Shown in pieces: positions 50,261 through 61,058 of a DNA stretch of 64,000 nt; the stretch's first letter is position 1; each line of letters starts with the position of its first letter. The DNA is from Chaunax sp. Z400. Lineage: Eukaryota > Chordata > Actinopteri > Lophiiformes > Chaunacidae. The DNA is taken from the NCBI GenBank assembly GCA_037577475.1, contig CM075201.1, positions 7,173,501 to 7,237,500 of the forward strand, read 5' to 3'. A program made the position numbers and the translations under genes. A model generated the notes under the pieces. The model was given only the letters and a program-made list of their open reading frames with translations, was not told where the DNA came from and made no database searches.

Positions 50261-53200
50261 CTACAGACTAGACAGAATATTGGAAGCCAGGCTGCAGGTT
50301 AGTCCAGTGCCATCAGGCTCCACATTGATCTTCTTCACAACTCCATCTTCAACCAACATAGAATATCTGAAACATAGGATGAACATTTTACACACGGATT
50401 AATAATGATAGCTTTCAACGTACCCAGAGGAGCCAGTTTAACCTACTTTTAAGACTGATAGAAAAAAGATTTATTTCTTGAGCATAATTTCATATGCATC
50501 TTGAAGAAAAATGTACTATAGTAAGAAAGTAATAACAGGACAGAAACTAAATGAAAGGAGTGAGAATAAATCATGAACATGAAATTAAGTCCAGTTTTTG
50601 TGGTTTTCTCAGTATTATTCCAGAAAGATGGATGTCATCATTGACATCTGCACCATGAAGAGATTCCAAGAGAAGAGCGTCAAGAACTCTCAAATATCAA
50701 GTCAGTCTCCACATTTGTCTGCCTCGTAAATCTAATACAGACACTGAATAGTTCACTCATGGTGAGCAATAAATTGAGAATTCTGAGAGTTGTGATCACA
50801 CTTTCAATCTTTGCATCTATGAAATGCAAAAAATTGCATAGTGCTACTGAAGTTTGCATACCATGGACATTACTGTGCTGTGCTGCAGGAATTTTTGAGA
50901 GCTCTGCCTTGTTCACGTTGGCTTTAACTGTTGAAAAAAAGTGTACGAAAAGCACTTCAATCTGTTATTGCAGAAGTGAATGTTATGACCTAGGAGTCGT
51001 ATTATGTTAATTTGAGTTATTGTTCCTTGTTATGTGTGACGTCTCTCTCTCTCCTCCCTGCCTCACTGCAGTCAATCAGTGTCTTGAGATCTGCTACAGG
51101 CGGTGTCCTCCTGAGTGGGCAGGTTGGCACCTATCCTGACGTATTGGAGGAGATCTGGAGATCCACGTGGGCGGATCCGGAGCAGCGGATTGGTGGGGAG
51201 AAGACCTTAAGACCCAGCTGACGGCGGCCGCTCCCTGCTCTCACCCACTCTCAATAACGCTCGTTTAATTCGGAGTGTGTTTCATTGTAGTGCGATGTCT
51301 TCTCATGTGACAGTACTGTGAACACGATAGAGCATTAGTGATTTTGGATTTGGTGTCAGTAAAACACTTCATCGCTGACAACTATCACCTTTGTAGATAT
51401 TGTAAATAATTATTGGAGCAGTTTCATATCAAGCCCTTTTTACTTTGAGATATTTTTTCCTGTGTTGAGTTAGGAGTTAGGTAAGCGGCTGTCTTTTTGT
51501 TGATTTTTATTTGCTCAGGGTAAACTTAGGAATTTAAGATCTTTTTTTTTGTTTTGGGCTCTAATCCTGCACAGAAATAAATACAGGAATGAACTATTAA
51601 GTGATTTTGACCTGTCATTCTTTGGGTCCTTATTAGGAGTGGGAAGAGCCGCACACAAAAAAGCATGTTAGGTTCAGGTTTCCCCCTAGACACCTGAAAA
51701 AAGCATGAAAAAAGCATGAAAAAAGCAAAAACTATAATTACCTCTTGGATCGCTTGTTCCCAAGTACCTGCACAATCTTATCACTGTCAAGTAATAGATC
51801 AAGTGCCTAGGAGGCAAAAAGAAAAAAGACAGATGAGAACACACAGTACCACTAAAAAAGACCTTAAATATCCCAGGCCTACATTTAGTTTTACCTTTGT
51901 AAAAGCTCCAGTGGGATCAGCCAGCATGCGAACCTGCAGAGAAAGTAGAGGGAAGTTAAAAAATTCTAATATCTGAAATGTCGTAGTGCATCCTCAGTTT
52001 ACAACGCCTGCTGTAACATCAACCTCTCTACTCTATGGAGATGCTATGATGTGAGGAAAGTGACGAGGACAACAACTTACAGTAGATTAAGAGTGTGATG
52101 TGTCATTTTTGCATTCTCATCTACCACGAGTACATTATCAGGAACCAAAGGGTTAGTTAAAACTTCTAAAATGCCTCTATTGTGCACACAAACCAGTGCA
52201 CTATAATAATGTTTAACAGATTGCTAGGATTAACTACACTTCAAACTGACCACAAAAGGGTGTCAAATAGGAGTTTAGACATACAACTGTCCACAGCCCT
52301 TACACATGAAAGATTAATAATAGCATTCCCTGAATGATGAAGACAGTCAGCTTTTATGTCACAATTTGGCCTGGTGCAGGTTGTCACAGAAATTAATCAT
52401 CATACCTTGCCATCTGTTCCGTGCTCCTTCCCCCAGGCTGTCATGACAAATGCATCATTGACAGAAATGCAGGCGACCTCCTGTATACCTTTACTCCTCA
52501 AGTCCCCAGCCTGCTCCACGAAACCAGGGAGGTGAGTCTGAAATCAACAAGACAAACACAACGTCAGCCTGTGCAAAGATGATTGTGCAAAAGACATAGC
52601 AAACAGAGATGAGAATGTGGACTCAACCTTGGAACAACCAGGGGTAAAAGCTCCAGGTACAGCAAAGAGGATGCCCTTCTTCCCCTTGAACAGCTGATCC
52701 ATAGCCACCTTATTACCTGGCTCCCCCTCATCGACCTCCACTGGCGGGAGATGTTCACCAACCTGTTGGGAATTGAGGAGAAAATGTACAAGGAAATAGA
52801 CCCAAATTCTAAAATGACCATACAATCTGTTGATTCTGTATGTGACGACAGTGTCAATAAACTTTGACAGCAAACAGAGTATCTATGTATACTTGTAATC
52901 ATAATTAGTTCCTGTCTTCTTAAATTCTGCTAAACTCTGCAAGCACAGAGGAGTTCTTTTATCACGGACATCAACGGAAGAGGAATGATTCCTTTTGTCC
53001 AAAAACCCACAGTTCAAAACACAAAGATGTTTAATTATGACAAATAAAAGCAACAAATCCTTATGTTTTAAAAGCTGGAGCCACAAATATGACATATTTA
53101 CTTGAAAAATTACTGAGATGATTAATTAGTTATCAAAATAGTTGGGAACTGATTTACTTTCAACTGACTAATTGATTTATCAATTCACTGTTGCAAGTCT

Positions 53201-54615
53201 ACAACACATTTACATAGCTTAAAGAGATGGTTTTATATACCATCATTGTTGCTTTTTGGCTGATTCTTTATATGCGACAGGTTGCTTCACCCAAAGTGCG
53301 TGAAGGAGCGCTTTCGCAAGTCTTTCCTTCCTGCAGCTGTTAGACTGTACAATCAGCACTGCTCCCAGTAGACCTAACTATTGTAGTACTTGTGTGAAAT
53401 ACTGAGACACTTTGCAATAGTATTGTTATTGTGAAATATTCTTGAGACACTTTACCCCCGTCCTTTATTGTATTGTATTTTTTTAAATATTATTTCCCCT
53501 CCCCCTGCTGTGTTTTTCGTACACTGTGCTGCTGCAATAATGTAAATTTCCCCACTGTGGGACTAATAAAGGGATATCTTATCTTATATAGAAAGCAGAA
53601 CAATGTTTTAGTTGTATTATTATGTATATTCACACATACACTTTGATGAATGCAAGCTCCACATTTACTCAACTTAATCGCCAGAAGGATTATGAAAATA
53701 AACCAGTCTCCAATTAGGCCTCTCAGTGACACTTAGCTAAGACCCTGGTCCTGGATATAACGGATCAGGATTGACATTCCATTTATTAGAGGCGCACATT
53801 TATACCTAAAGGCCACTAGAGGGCGACAAATCACCACAGATGCAAGTGTCCCGTTAAAATGGCCGAATGCCTTAAGTGTCTCGCATGCCGAATGCCAGTG
53901 ACACACTTATCACACTTAGTGCCTACTTTTCAAAATGTGATAAGAAATACACATTACACTTTGACAGTGTTATGCCCTTAAATGTATTTTCATAAAGCAG
54001 GGTTCATACGCAGGACCTCTGTGAGTGCGCGCTTTCAGCTAGCTCCAAGTTAACCTCAAGTTATTATGCTTACATAAACATGCAGCCTGCTGACTTCATG
54101 GTAAGTAAATAAATAAGAATGGGCGACAGAAGTTTAATAAGGACACGGGTCTTTAAAACGGTGCCTGTGTATGTTATTCAAGGCATTGGAACACACCAGA
54201 CGAGAGTGCAGTCATTCACAAGTTGCAACACGTTCAAAGCAAACTGCGCAGTTGTTTGGTAACTAAGATTATGTTAAAGTATGAAGAAGACAGTAGCGTT
54301 AGCGGCGGCGATGAACATATTCTGTCATTCGTACATAACGCAGTCATGGCGGCCAGTTCCAGAGGGACCGTCAGCACGGCCAGCTAAACACAGAACAGCG
54401 AATGATGTAGTTGTGTGGCTTCATAACTAAGACAAAATACAACGACCGCTCGCGTCTTTGCATGAGCTATGTAGCTGTAGCACATCCAGCTAACGTTAAA
54501 AAACACGTATAATACTTACCTGAATGGGCATTTTTGCGATAGGAGAAGTGTGCAGTAGCCGGAGGAACTTGACAGCACGGATGCTCTTGTTGAGAGTGGC
54601 TGTGACGCACAGCAT
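50261..54615 (-). CDS. prdx5: Peroxiredoxin 5, complete
   Basis: Atypical 2-Cys peroxiredoxin reducing H2O2, alkyl hydroperoxides and peroxynitrite with thioredoxin. Six minus-strand exons in phase: 54615-54520, 52762-52628, 52537-52406, 51933-51895, 51806-51742 and 50366-50261; 190 aa. Residues 1-28 (MLCVTATLNKSIRAVKFLRL...) are basic and Ser/Thr-rich without acids, a mitochondrial targeting signal. An in-frame Met29 (MPIQVGEHLP) matches the short cytosolic/peroxisomal start of mammalian PRDX5. Peroxidatic Cys is in PGAFTPGCSK (residue 75) and resolving Cys in GTGLTCSLA. The second Cys (VACISVND) is also kept. The C-terminus is SSL instead of the SQL peroxisomal signal of human PRDX5, so peroxisomal import may be weak. 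Intron 5 holds a long unexplained insert (50640-51660). Confidence 0.96.
50640..51660. other. Unrecognised GC-richer insert in prdx5 intron 5
   Basis: Most of this is AT-rich, but 51040-51270 is GC-rich and exon-like (CTGCAG acceptor at 51066-51071; GGAGATCTGGAGATCCACGTG; GACGGCGGCCGCTCC). It encodes only about 50 residues with no family match that I know. It is more likely part of an unnamed transposable element than an exon. Confidence 0.3.
53100..53205. repeat. Dispersed fish repeat rich in TTGATTAATCGATTAT words (decayed)
   Basis: AGATGATTAATTAGTTATCAAAATAGTTGGGAACTGATTTACTTTCAACTGACTAATTGATTTATCAATTC reads, in pieces, as the decayed core of a repeat often seen as 'gattaatcgattatcaaaatagttg...ttgcagctct'. 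It ends TGTTGCAAGTCT. In prdx5 intron 1. Confidence 0.5.
53270..53587 (+). mobile_element. 3' end of a non-LTR retrotransposon (LINE)
   Basis: On the plus strand KCVKERFRKSFLPAAVRLYN then a stop (about 53295-53370) is the C-terminus of a fish LINE ORF2. It is followed by a short 3'UTR ending TTTCCCCACTGTGGGACTAATAAAGGGATATC and short ATCTT repeats. 5'-truncated, as usual. The tail matches that at 35335-35390. Antisense in prdx5 intron 1. Confidence 0.75.
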
Positions 54616-54735
54616 TGTAGCCCACTGTTGTAGCTAGCTAGACTTGTGGTAATTCACGGTTGTTAGCTCTGGTGTGTTCCGCCTCCCTCTCAGACACATC
54701 TCGATTGGTCGCTTTTTATGTATTACGTAAAACAC
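54616..54735 (-). promoter_or_regulatory. prdx5 promoter
   Basis: Immediately upstream of the prdx5 ATG. It carries a CCAAT box (GACCAATC on the minus strand, 54704-54708 core) and a palindromic TTACGTAA (54723-54730), the consensus of PAR-bZIP/NFIL3 factors (D-box). No TATA box at a convincing distance. Start site not determined. Confidence 0.5.
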
Positions 54736-55459
54736 ACCGTCACGCAATGAGTTTGACTGTTCCAACCTAAACCAGCTTCCAGATTTGGGCCTGCTAAATC
54801 ATTATTTACTGCGCCATAACGCTAAATAGAAGCTGAGGTGGTGTTTATTATGAAGCAGCATGCTTTTATTTTGAAAGGATGATAGAGGAAGTGTTAAAGC
54901 CTGCCTGTAATGTTTACAGTGTATGCGCGATCTTGACACGCAGCCATTACATTCAGGATTGGTATGTGTCCACTACACGAACCAGACATTACAGGTAATT
55001 AGCAACGGCTGCAAACAGTTGTTTTTGTAATTGTAGTGTATGCTTTTTTGTGTGCGTCTATCTTATTTAATGACTGTACAGCACTTTGGTCAACTCTGTA
55101 AACAGTTTTTTAAATGTGCTTATAAATAAAGTTGAGTTTGCTTGTGGGCAGAGTAAGGGAAAAAGCTCAATAGACTGTCTTGGCTGGGCTGGAGAGAAAG
55201 GCTGGATTGGGATGCAGCATAACTGTCCTCATCTGGCTCGAACCTGCACAGCTCCTCATGTACAGACATGCATCTCCCCTACTGTTCATGCAGATGCTGT
55301 CGCTCAGAGAAATGCAGTCTTAAGTGACAGCCTCAAAAGGCTCGCCGACTCGAGGAGTCCAAAGGGGCACGCAGCAGAGAATCGATAGACTTACTTTAGC
55401 AGTAGAATCCTTAAGTTTTTTTTTCTGTGAAGGCCTAAATTTACATAAGGGCCCCATAT

Positions 55460-55700
55460 TTGAACTCCAAGACGTCACTGCTGACCCAAAAGCACTAGTA
55501 GAGGCATCTCCAGTACACTGAAAACCATCTAGGTAAGACACAGAGGTTTGGGGATGTTCTGTGGAGCGTTGAAACAAAACTAACTTTTGGGGCCAGCAGT
55601 ATGTCTGGAGGAGACAGACTGAAGCATATGCTGAAAAAAAACACACATTATCTACGGTAAAGCATGGCGAGGGCTCAGTGTAAATCCACAAAGGCTTGGG
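55460..55700 (+). mobile_element. Tc1/mariner-type transposase remnant
   Basis: The plus strand reads, with frame breaks, like the middle of a Tc1-family transposase gene: CATCTAGGTAAGACACAGAG, GGGATGTTCTGTGGAGCGTTGAAACAAAACTAACTTTTGGGGCC, GTATGTCTGGAGGAGACAGACTGAAG, then GGTAAAGCATGGCGAGGGC. These correspond to the 'LDKTQ...VLWSDETK...FG...VWR...T.KHGGG' part of such transposases. Stops and indels make it inactive. Ends not located. Confidence 0.6.
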
Positions 55701-57940
55701 TTCAGAGGAAGTCCTGGAACCTTCTAGAGTTCCAAATGCATATGCACTGAAGTCTCAACAGTAGTCTTCATCACATCAACACACACAAATACATACACAG
55801 GGAGAGATGAGACCAATGATGTATGGTGGTGGTGTGTCCATTTATTACGCAACACAAAGCACCTACAATAATCCACTCCCTGCTGTGTCAGATAGTGGAA
55901 GATCTCACTTTTTTCACAGTGATTTTTATGTGGACATGGTTAGACAAGGACATCAAGCTGTTGTATCTAAATGAAACAAATAATAGCCTACACACGGAAA
56001 TTCACAGCCAATATCACACACAAAAATAAAGCAGTGTCAACAAACAACAGTAAATTGAGTAAAAAATAGAATTTAATCATTTAAATAGTCTTTCAAAATA
56101 CAAACATTGATTTGAACTAAATAATATAACTTTTAGTTGCTATTCTTCATTATGTCTGGCAATGTTAAATGTACACTGGCTATACAAGGAAGTGTATGAG
56201 GTTTGGTAAATTATTGTATTGCTCATTTATATTAATGCACACATGTATTAAAACTACAAATAGCTGTTTAATTTTAACAGTGACACTGCAAATGACTTTG
56301 CCTTCATCCTGACCCACCATACATGAAACATATTTGTATGCTCATCAAAAAAAACTTTAGTGTACATGAGCCGGTCAGCTCTAATTCGAACCCAGGCATC
56401 TTTATGTTTGCTTCAAATTTGTGATTATTATTTGAAAAATTAGGTAAGTAAACAAATCAGATGATAGGAGGAATATGGGAGCTGTAACTAAGAATCAACA
56501 AACAGGTGAATCAGAGATATCAGTTCCTGCTCTACAGTATTAGCTAGTTGAACTGTTCAGTTTGACTGCCATAAATGACCTGCAGTGTTTTTGAGCCGCA
56601 TCATTATACCTGTGAAACCAGGACAACAATGGGGCAGCCCCCTCCGTGTGAGACACTCTGTAGCAGGGGGCATTTTAGAAAGCGTAATTAATGAGCCATG
56701 TACACCTTAAAGTAATGAAAACCAATGACCTCAGGTGTTTGCACAACTGCAAGACATTAAATAAACCCAATATTTAAAAGACAAATTAAAAGATCAACCA
56801 TTACATTTGTCTCCAGAATTATTTGGCCATCTTGCTTACTCTGCCTCCTGAGGTAGCCCTCTGTAGTCTAACCATGCTACAAAACCTATAGAGCCAAGTT
56901 AATGACAATCAGCTTCAGAAAACACACCACTGCTGACATTTTTTTTTTAAAAAGAAAAAAAAAGTATTCATCTTATCCTGAATGGAAATACCAAACCCAC
57001 AACAACTGTCAGAATGTAAATAAAATACACTCAAATCCTAGAAAGGAAATGTATGAAAAAGCAAGTTCAAGTATTTACAAATCTCAGAACACTGTAAGCT
57101 GCACAGATATAATTGTAATGGGGACTTTGCATCACATTTGCTGGCTTTAAATTATAAATTGCATGTTTCTTTTTATTTAAATGGAACTGTACATGGCTAA
57201 AAGATTAATGGCTGTTTGGCCACTATACAATACATTTACTCTTGTGATTTTGACATCAGACACTGTGGCCTTGCATGTTAAGCTTCCTACATCGATTATT
57301 TTAATTCTAAGTATATAAATCTGTTGAACAATGAGTAGGACTTTTAGGATGTTGTCATATGGCAACATCAAAAAGAGAGAAGTTTCATTTCTTGTCCTAA
57401 GCCCTTTATGGCCACTGACAATTCAACATTCAACAGACGGATTTACACAATTAAGAGATCTCACGTTGAAATACTGAACTCTTTTACGCAACGTTCATAA
57501 CCACTGCAGAAAATGTGGTAACATCCCATCATACAGGTTAGTGTTAGACACTATAGCCCGGAAGTCAAGCTGGTCAAATAGGTCACACCATTATTTCTGA
57601 AGTCAAAAATTGTGGTTCGATCTACTGGAGGAGAGTATAAAAAAGCAGATGAGGCGTATGCATTTCTTTTCTAACCACTGCCACATGGGCTTTAATGTCA
57701 AAGAGTTGTGTTTTTCCCTGATCTCAGTGTAGCTCATTGGTTTAGACTGCACAGGAATGCAACACGCTAGCTTTTACAGAAGCCTTTTTTTGTATGCCAA
57801 TAGGACTTTACATACAACACTGAATACATCACCTTCTAAGAAGAGCATTTTATGAGAACATTACTTTTATATGCACTTCTCCTGGACTATAAATCAATTG
57901 CACACCCTTTTATAAAGAATCCTGCACCTATTATATATAC

Positions 57941-58105
57941 CAGTGGTTCCCAACTCTGGTATTTGACCCCAAAAGTGCTGGTGGTTCTCTCTCATCAGAC
58001 TTTTAATCTACCCACCTGGCAACCGACCCCAATCGGTCACAACTACAAGCTAGCATAAAATAAAAAAAATCAACACTTGGGAGTCCTGAGAGTGGAGAAC
58101 TACTG
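57941..58105. mobile_element. Short terminal-inverted-repeat element (hAT-like MITE)
   Basis: A 165-bp block starts CAGTGGTTCCCAACTCT and ends in the imperfect reverse complement AGAGTGGAGAACTACTG (about 13 of 17 bases match). The CAG...CTG ends and the internal 'TTTGACCCC' wording are those of a hAT-type miniature element abundant in fish. Flanks are ATATATAC and ATATACAC, a possible decayed 8-bp target-site duplication. Confidence 0.6.
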
Positions 58106-60161
58106 ATATACACACAAAGTCAGATGTCTCATTATCTTATCTATATTTTATGTGACAGACAGTAATTGAGTCATATTGCTTTAAACATATTGCGAGTAAT
58201 TCCTATGAATTTGCCTACGACGGCACACTAAACTATAGTAAATAAAAGCACCCCATGTGCATGTCACGCTGACCCTTTACTGGACCCCCAAGCCTTTCGC
58301 TGGATATGTCAGTATGGCTTTCATGAGTTGATGCTGCATTGTTTCTAAAAAGTTCAAAAGCGACATGATTGCAGTCTCTTGTTGGGTACTTAAATGTTCT
58401 TCAGTGGTTTTGCAACTGCAGGTGGATGCTGTGATGGAACACACCATTAAAATTGTTGAAACCGAGAGTTTTCCTAGCATTTATATTTTTTCAAGTGAGA
58501 ACTGAGGTGACTGACTTTATTCTAATGACATGTTCTTTTCTACTTTGTCCATGGATCCTTTCACATATACATGTGGGTGGGTGTTTTATAGTTCTGCTAA
58601 ATCATGTCCACAAAAGAGAAAACTGCTCGTTTGGTGTTCCATCAAACGCGATCCCATCACTTGACCTCCATGGCGACTTCCAACATGATAACACTTTTGG
58701 GAACCCCCTGCTCTGGATTGAAAACCAGTCAATGTATTTTCTGTATGTTGCAATGTTGCATATGTCACCTTTGGAGCGTTGGCGAAAAAGTAACCATGGA
58801 ATACCAGGCATTGGAATAAAACCTAGTGTTACCAAATGGTTCATCTCATTTTTAATTTTATCATTAATTAACAAGATTTTTTTTTTAAATGCATGTCCAA
58901 ATCTGATACTTGGCCTCTTATTTATTTGTTAATAACAGGAATATAAAAACTTAAATGCAAAAACATGATCCAATGTTCAACAGAAAAGCTTCAACAGACA
59001 AGGGTTACATTTTCAAACAGCTGATTATGTGTGGAAGATTATGTGACGGACTGGAAATGTACAACAGCAGAGGCTACAGCTCACTGAATAAAATGTTTAA
59101 ACTAACATGCATTAAGGCCTCTTATGTTTGGAAAGGCACACAGCGTGTGACTAATTTACTGTATCATGGTTATTGGTTTATGATTAGGGATGGGTATCGG
59201 TAATCGATACCTTTAAGGTATTATCCAAAATAACCCAGTATCAAGAGTTCTCCAAACAATAGGTGTACTGGCATGGCAATTTTTTTAAACTATACCCATC
59301 GTTATATATGGTCCTAACAGCTTACTTAAAACACAATGTAGCCATTAAAGAATACCAACAAGTCACAAAAAGACAAATTGTTCTTATCCTTCTCTTCCCT
59401 TTACCTTGACACCCAGCCCTTCAGGCAGGTACAGAATGATTTACTGCTGACAAAATTAGCTGTAATGTCTGGGTCACCTAAGTACACATACCAATATTTC
59501 ATGTAATGGGGTCCACAGTGTGGGAGTTTGTTGCAGTGTCATCTTTATTTATATACATTTGCATCTTCAGGTTCAAACAAGCTTTAAGTAGACTTCATTT
59601 TCAGAATCAAACGTTTAAAGTTTTTGAAATATAAAAAGTAACTTTTCTATGACGGCCAGATCAGATTTGGGGTTTTGTGTCAGTATGTCACATGAATAAG
59701 TCACATCCTCTGCAAGACACTTCCGTCGATCCACCTCTTCATGAAATTACTTAAACATTTGGCAGTGCACAATACTAAACTGTGATATCCTATGTAATCA
59801 CATGCTATCTAAAAATAGAGTTTATATCAACTTTCCAATGGCCATAAAAACAGGCAAACGTGGCAAGAAGCCCATTAATTGAAAGTGAGTATAAATATTA
59901 CTCTGGATTTTCCTGGCAAGTCATCACACTAGACAAAGAACAATATGAGCTCAACTGAAATTGCCTTGTGTAGATCAAGAGATATAAATCCTCAGTGCAT
60001 GACACACAATCGATGTAGCATTCATTTAAAATTCAGTCATTAATTGAAAGTACAGTAATCCAGTGATGTTTGGAAAACTGAATACTAACTTGAGCAGCTT
60101 AATCCCAAAGCTGGAAACTAGACATTCAGTTTGAAGCTTGTCTATAAACTGTTCTCAGACT

Positions 60162-60473
60162 AGACATTTTGACTTGTCAAATACATGCGTACCAACATTA
60201 ATAAAGGCTAAATTCCATTTAAGTGTACCACTGTCACAGCCCTGCTAGTGTACATGCACGCTCATTGATATGAGTTATTGGTAAGCCCAACTGAAAAGAA
60301 GCCAATATTAATTATTATTGGTTTATGTGTGATTTTGATATTATGACAAGTCAAAATGTCTGCAATACTATCAACAGTGAGCAGACATTACAAGCAGAAT
60401 TGTCACATTATGCGATTATCCATCCAATTTAGCAATTTAGAAATGTAATTTAAAGAATACGTAGCTCTGGACT
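60162..60473. other. Inverted-repeat segment kept in unit 2, half missing in unit 1
   Basis: AGACATTTTGACTTGTCA at 60162-60179 is repeated as its exact reverse complement at 60344-60361, giving an 18-bp perfect inverted repeat around a 164-bp loop, possibly a MITE. Unit 1 has the left arm (near 46850) but lacks 60256-60473 including the right arm. Confidence 0.55.
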
Positions 60474-60694
60474 AATTGTCTACAACTCAACGAAGACCAT
60501 GAGAATGAATGAATGTTTGTGGGCTCGATGGACTTCAGAATAAACTAATCATTTAAAAGCAAGTTGACTTCAGTGAACCTCAGTGTTTACAGTGTTAGTT
60601 ATACATCAATCACATATATCGTGTAGGTGAACTGAATCAAGATCACTGAAGAAACAGTTTGGACTTCAGAAGTAGAAAACAATGACTGAGTGTT

Positions 60695-61058
60695 TTATAA
60701 GAATGCATCACACCAATCTTTTAGACAGTTAAAGCAGTCAGCTTGTTGTTTAGCATTTGCCATACAAGTCTCCTTCAGCCACTTCCGGAAATCATCCTCA
60801 TCTTTCTTTAACACTAGAAACTGCCCAAAGACAACATACGCCTGCGGAGGAAGAGATTTACATTTTATATAGGTGGTGCCTGATACCATATAATGTTTAT
60901 AATGCATTAAAAGGGTGACAAAATCAAATCACCTTGTCAAAACCTTTCTTATCCAGTCTTTCGCCAAGGACCTCTCCAATACCAGCAAGAGCAGACACAG
61001 CCTTCTCACCCATGGGCTCTGCTACGAAATCTTTATGTTTTTGGGTTGTCGATGACAT
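60695..61058 (-). CDS. banf1: Barrier-to-autointegration factor paralogue, unit 2 copy, strongly diverged
   Basis: Same structure as the unit 1 gene: exons 61058-60933 (42 codons) and 60841-60695 (48 codons plus TAA), 90 aa, intact GTGATT donor and CCGCAG acceptor. It differs from unit 1 at 15 residues: R9K, S20A, Q22S, Y23A, A30V, R33E, N36D, E37K, L47F, E58D, L59D, E62K, D66E, A67T and E84D. The DNA-binding helix-hairpin-helix LAGIGEVLG is present. R33E reverses charge next to it. L47F and L59D match human L46 and L58, at or beside the LEM-domain-binding surface, so partner binding may be changed. At V30, D58 and T67 it agrees with human BAF better than unit 1 does, so both copies carry derived changes. 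Likely a functional, diverging paralogue. Confidence 0.93.

Larger units (their letters stand above)
45178..58492. repeat. Tandem segmental duplication, unit 1 (about 13.3 kb)
   Basis: The sequence from 45178 (AAGTGAGAACTGAGGTGACT) reappears from 58493 in the same orientation and stays aligned to the window end (64000 corresponds to 50464). If the copies are adjacent, unit 1 ends at 58492 and spans 13,315 bp, containing all of banf1 and prdx5. Three bases, AAG, are shared at the breakpoints. Confidence 0.8.
54736..58492. other. Intergenic sequence between prdx5 and duplication unit 2
   Basis: About 3.7 kb with no gene. It contains a Tc1-like transposase remnant (55460-55700) and a 165-bp MITE (57941-58105). 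The remaining stretches (55710-57930) are AT-rich without recognisable features. Confidence 0.5.

Noticed and set aside
55320..55691. 123-residue minus-strand frame
   Set aside because: Antisense shadow of the Tc1-like transposase remnant on the plus strand.
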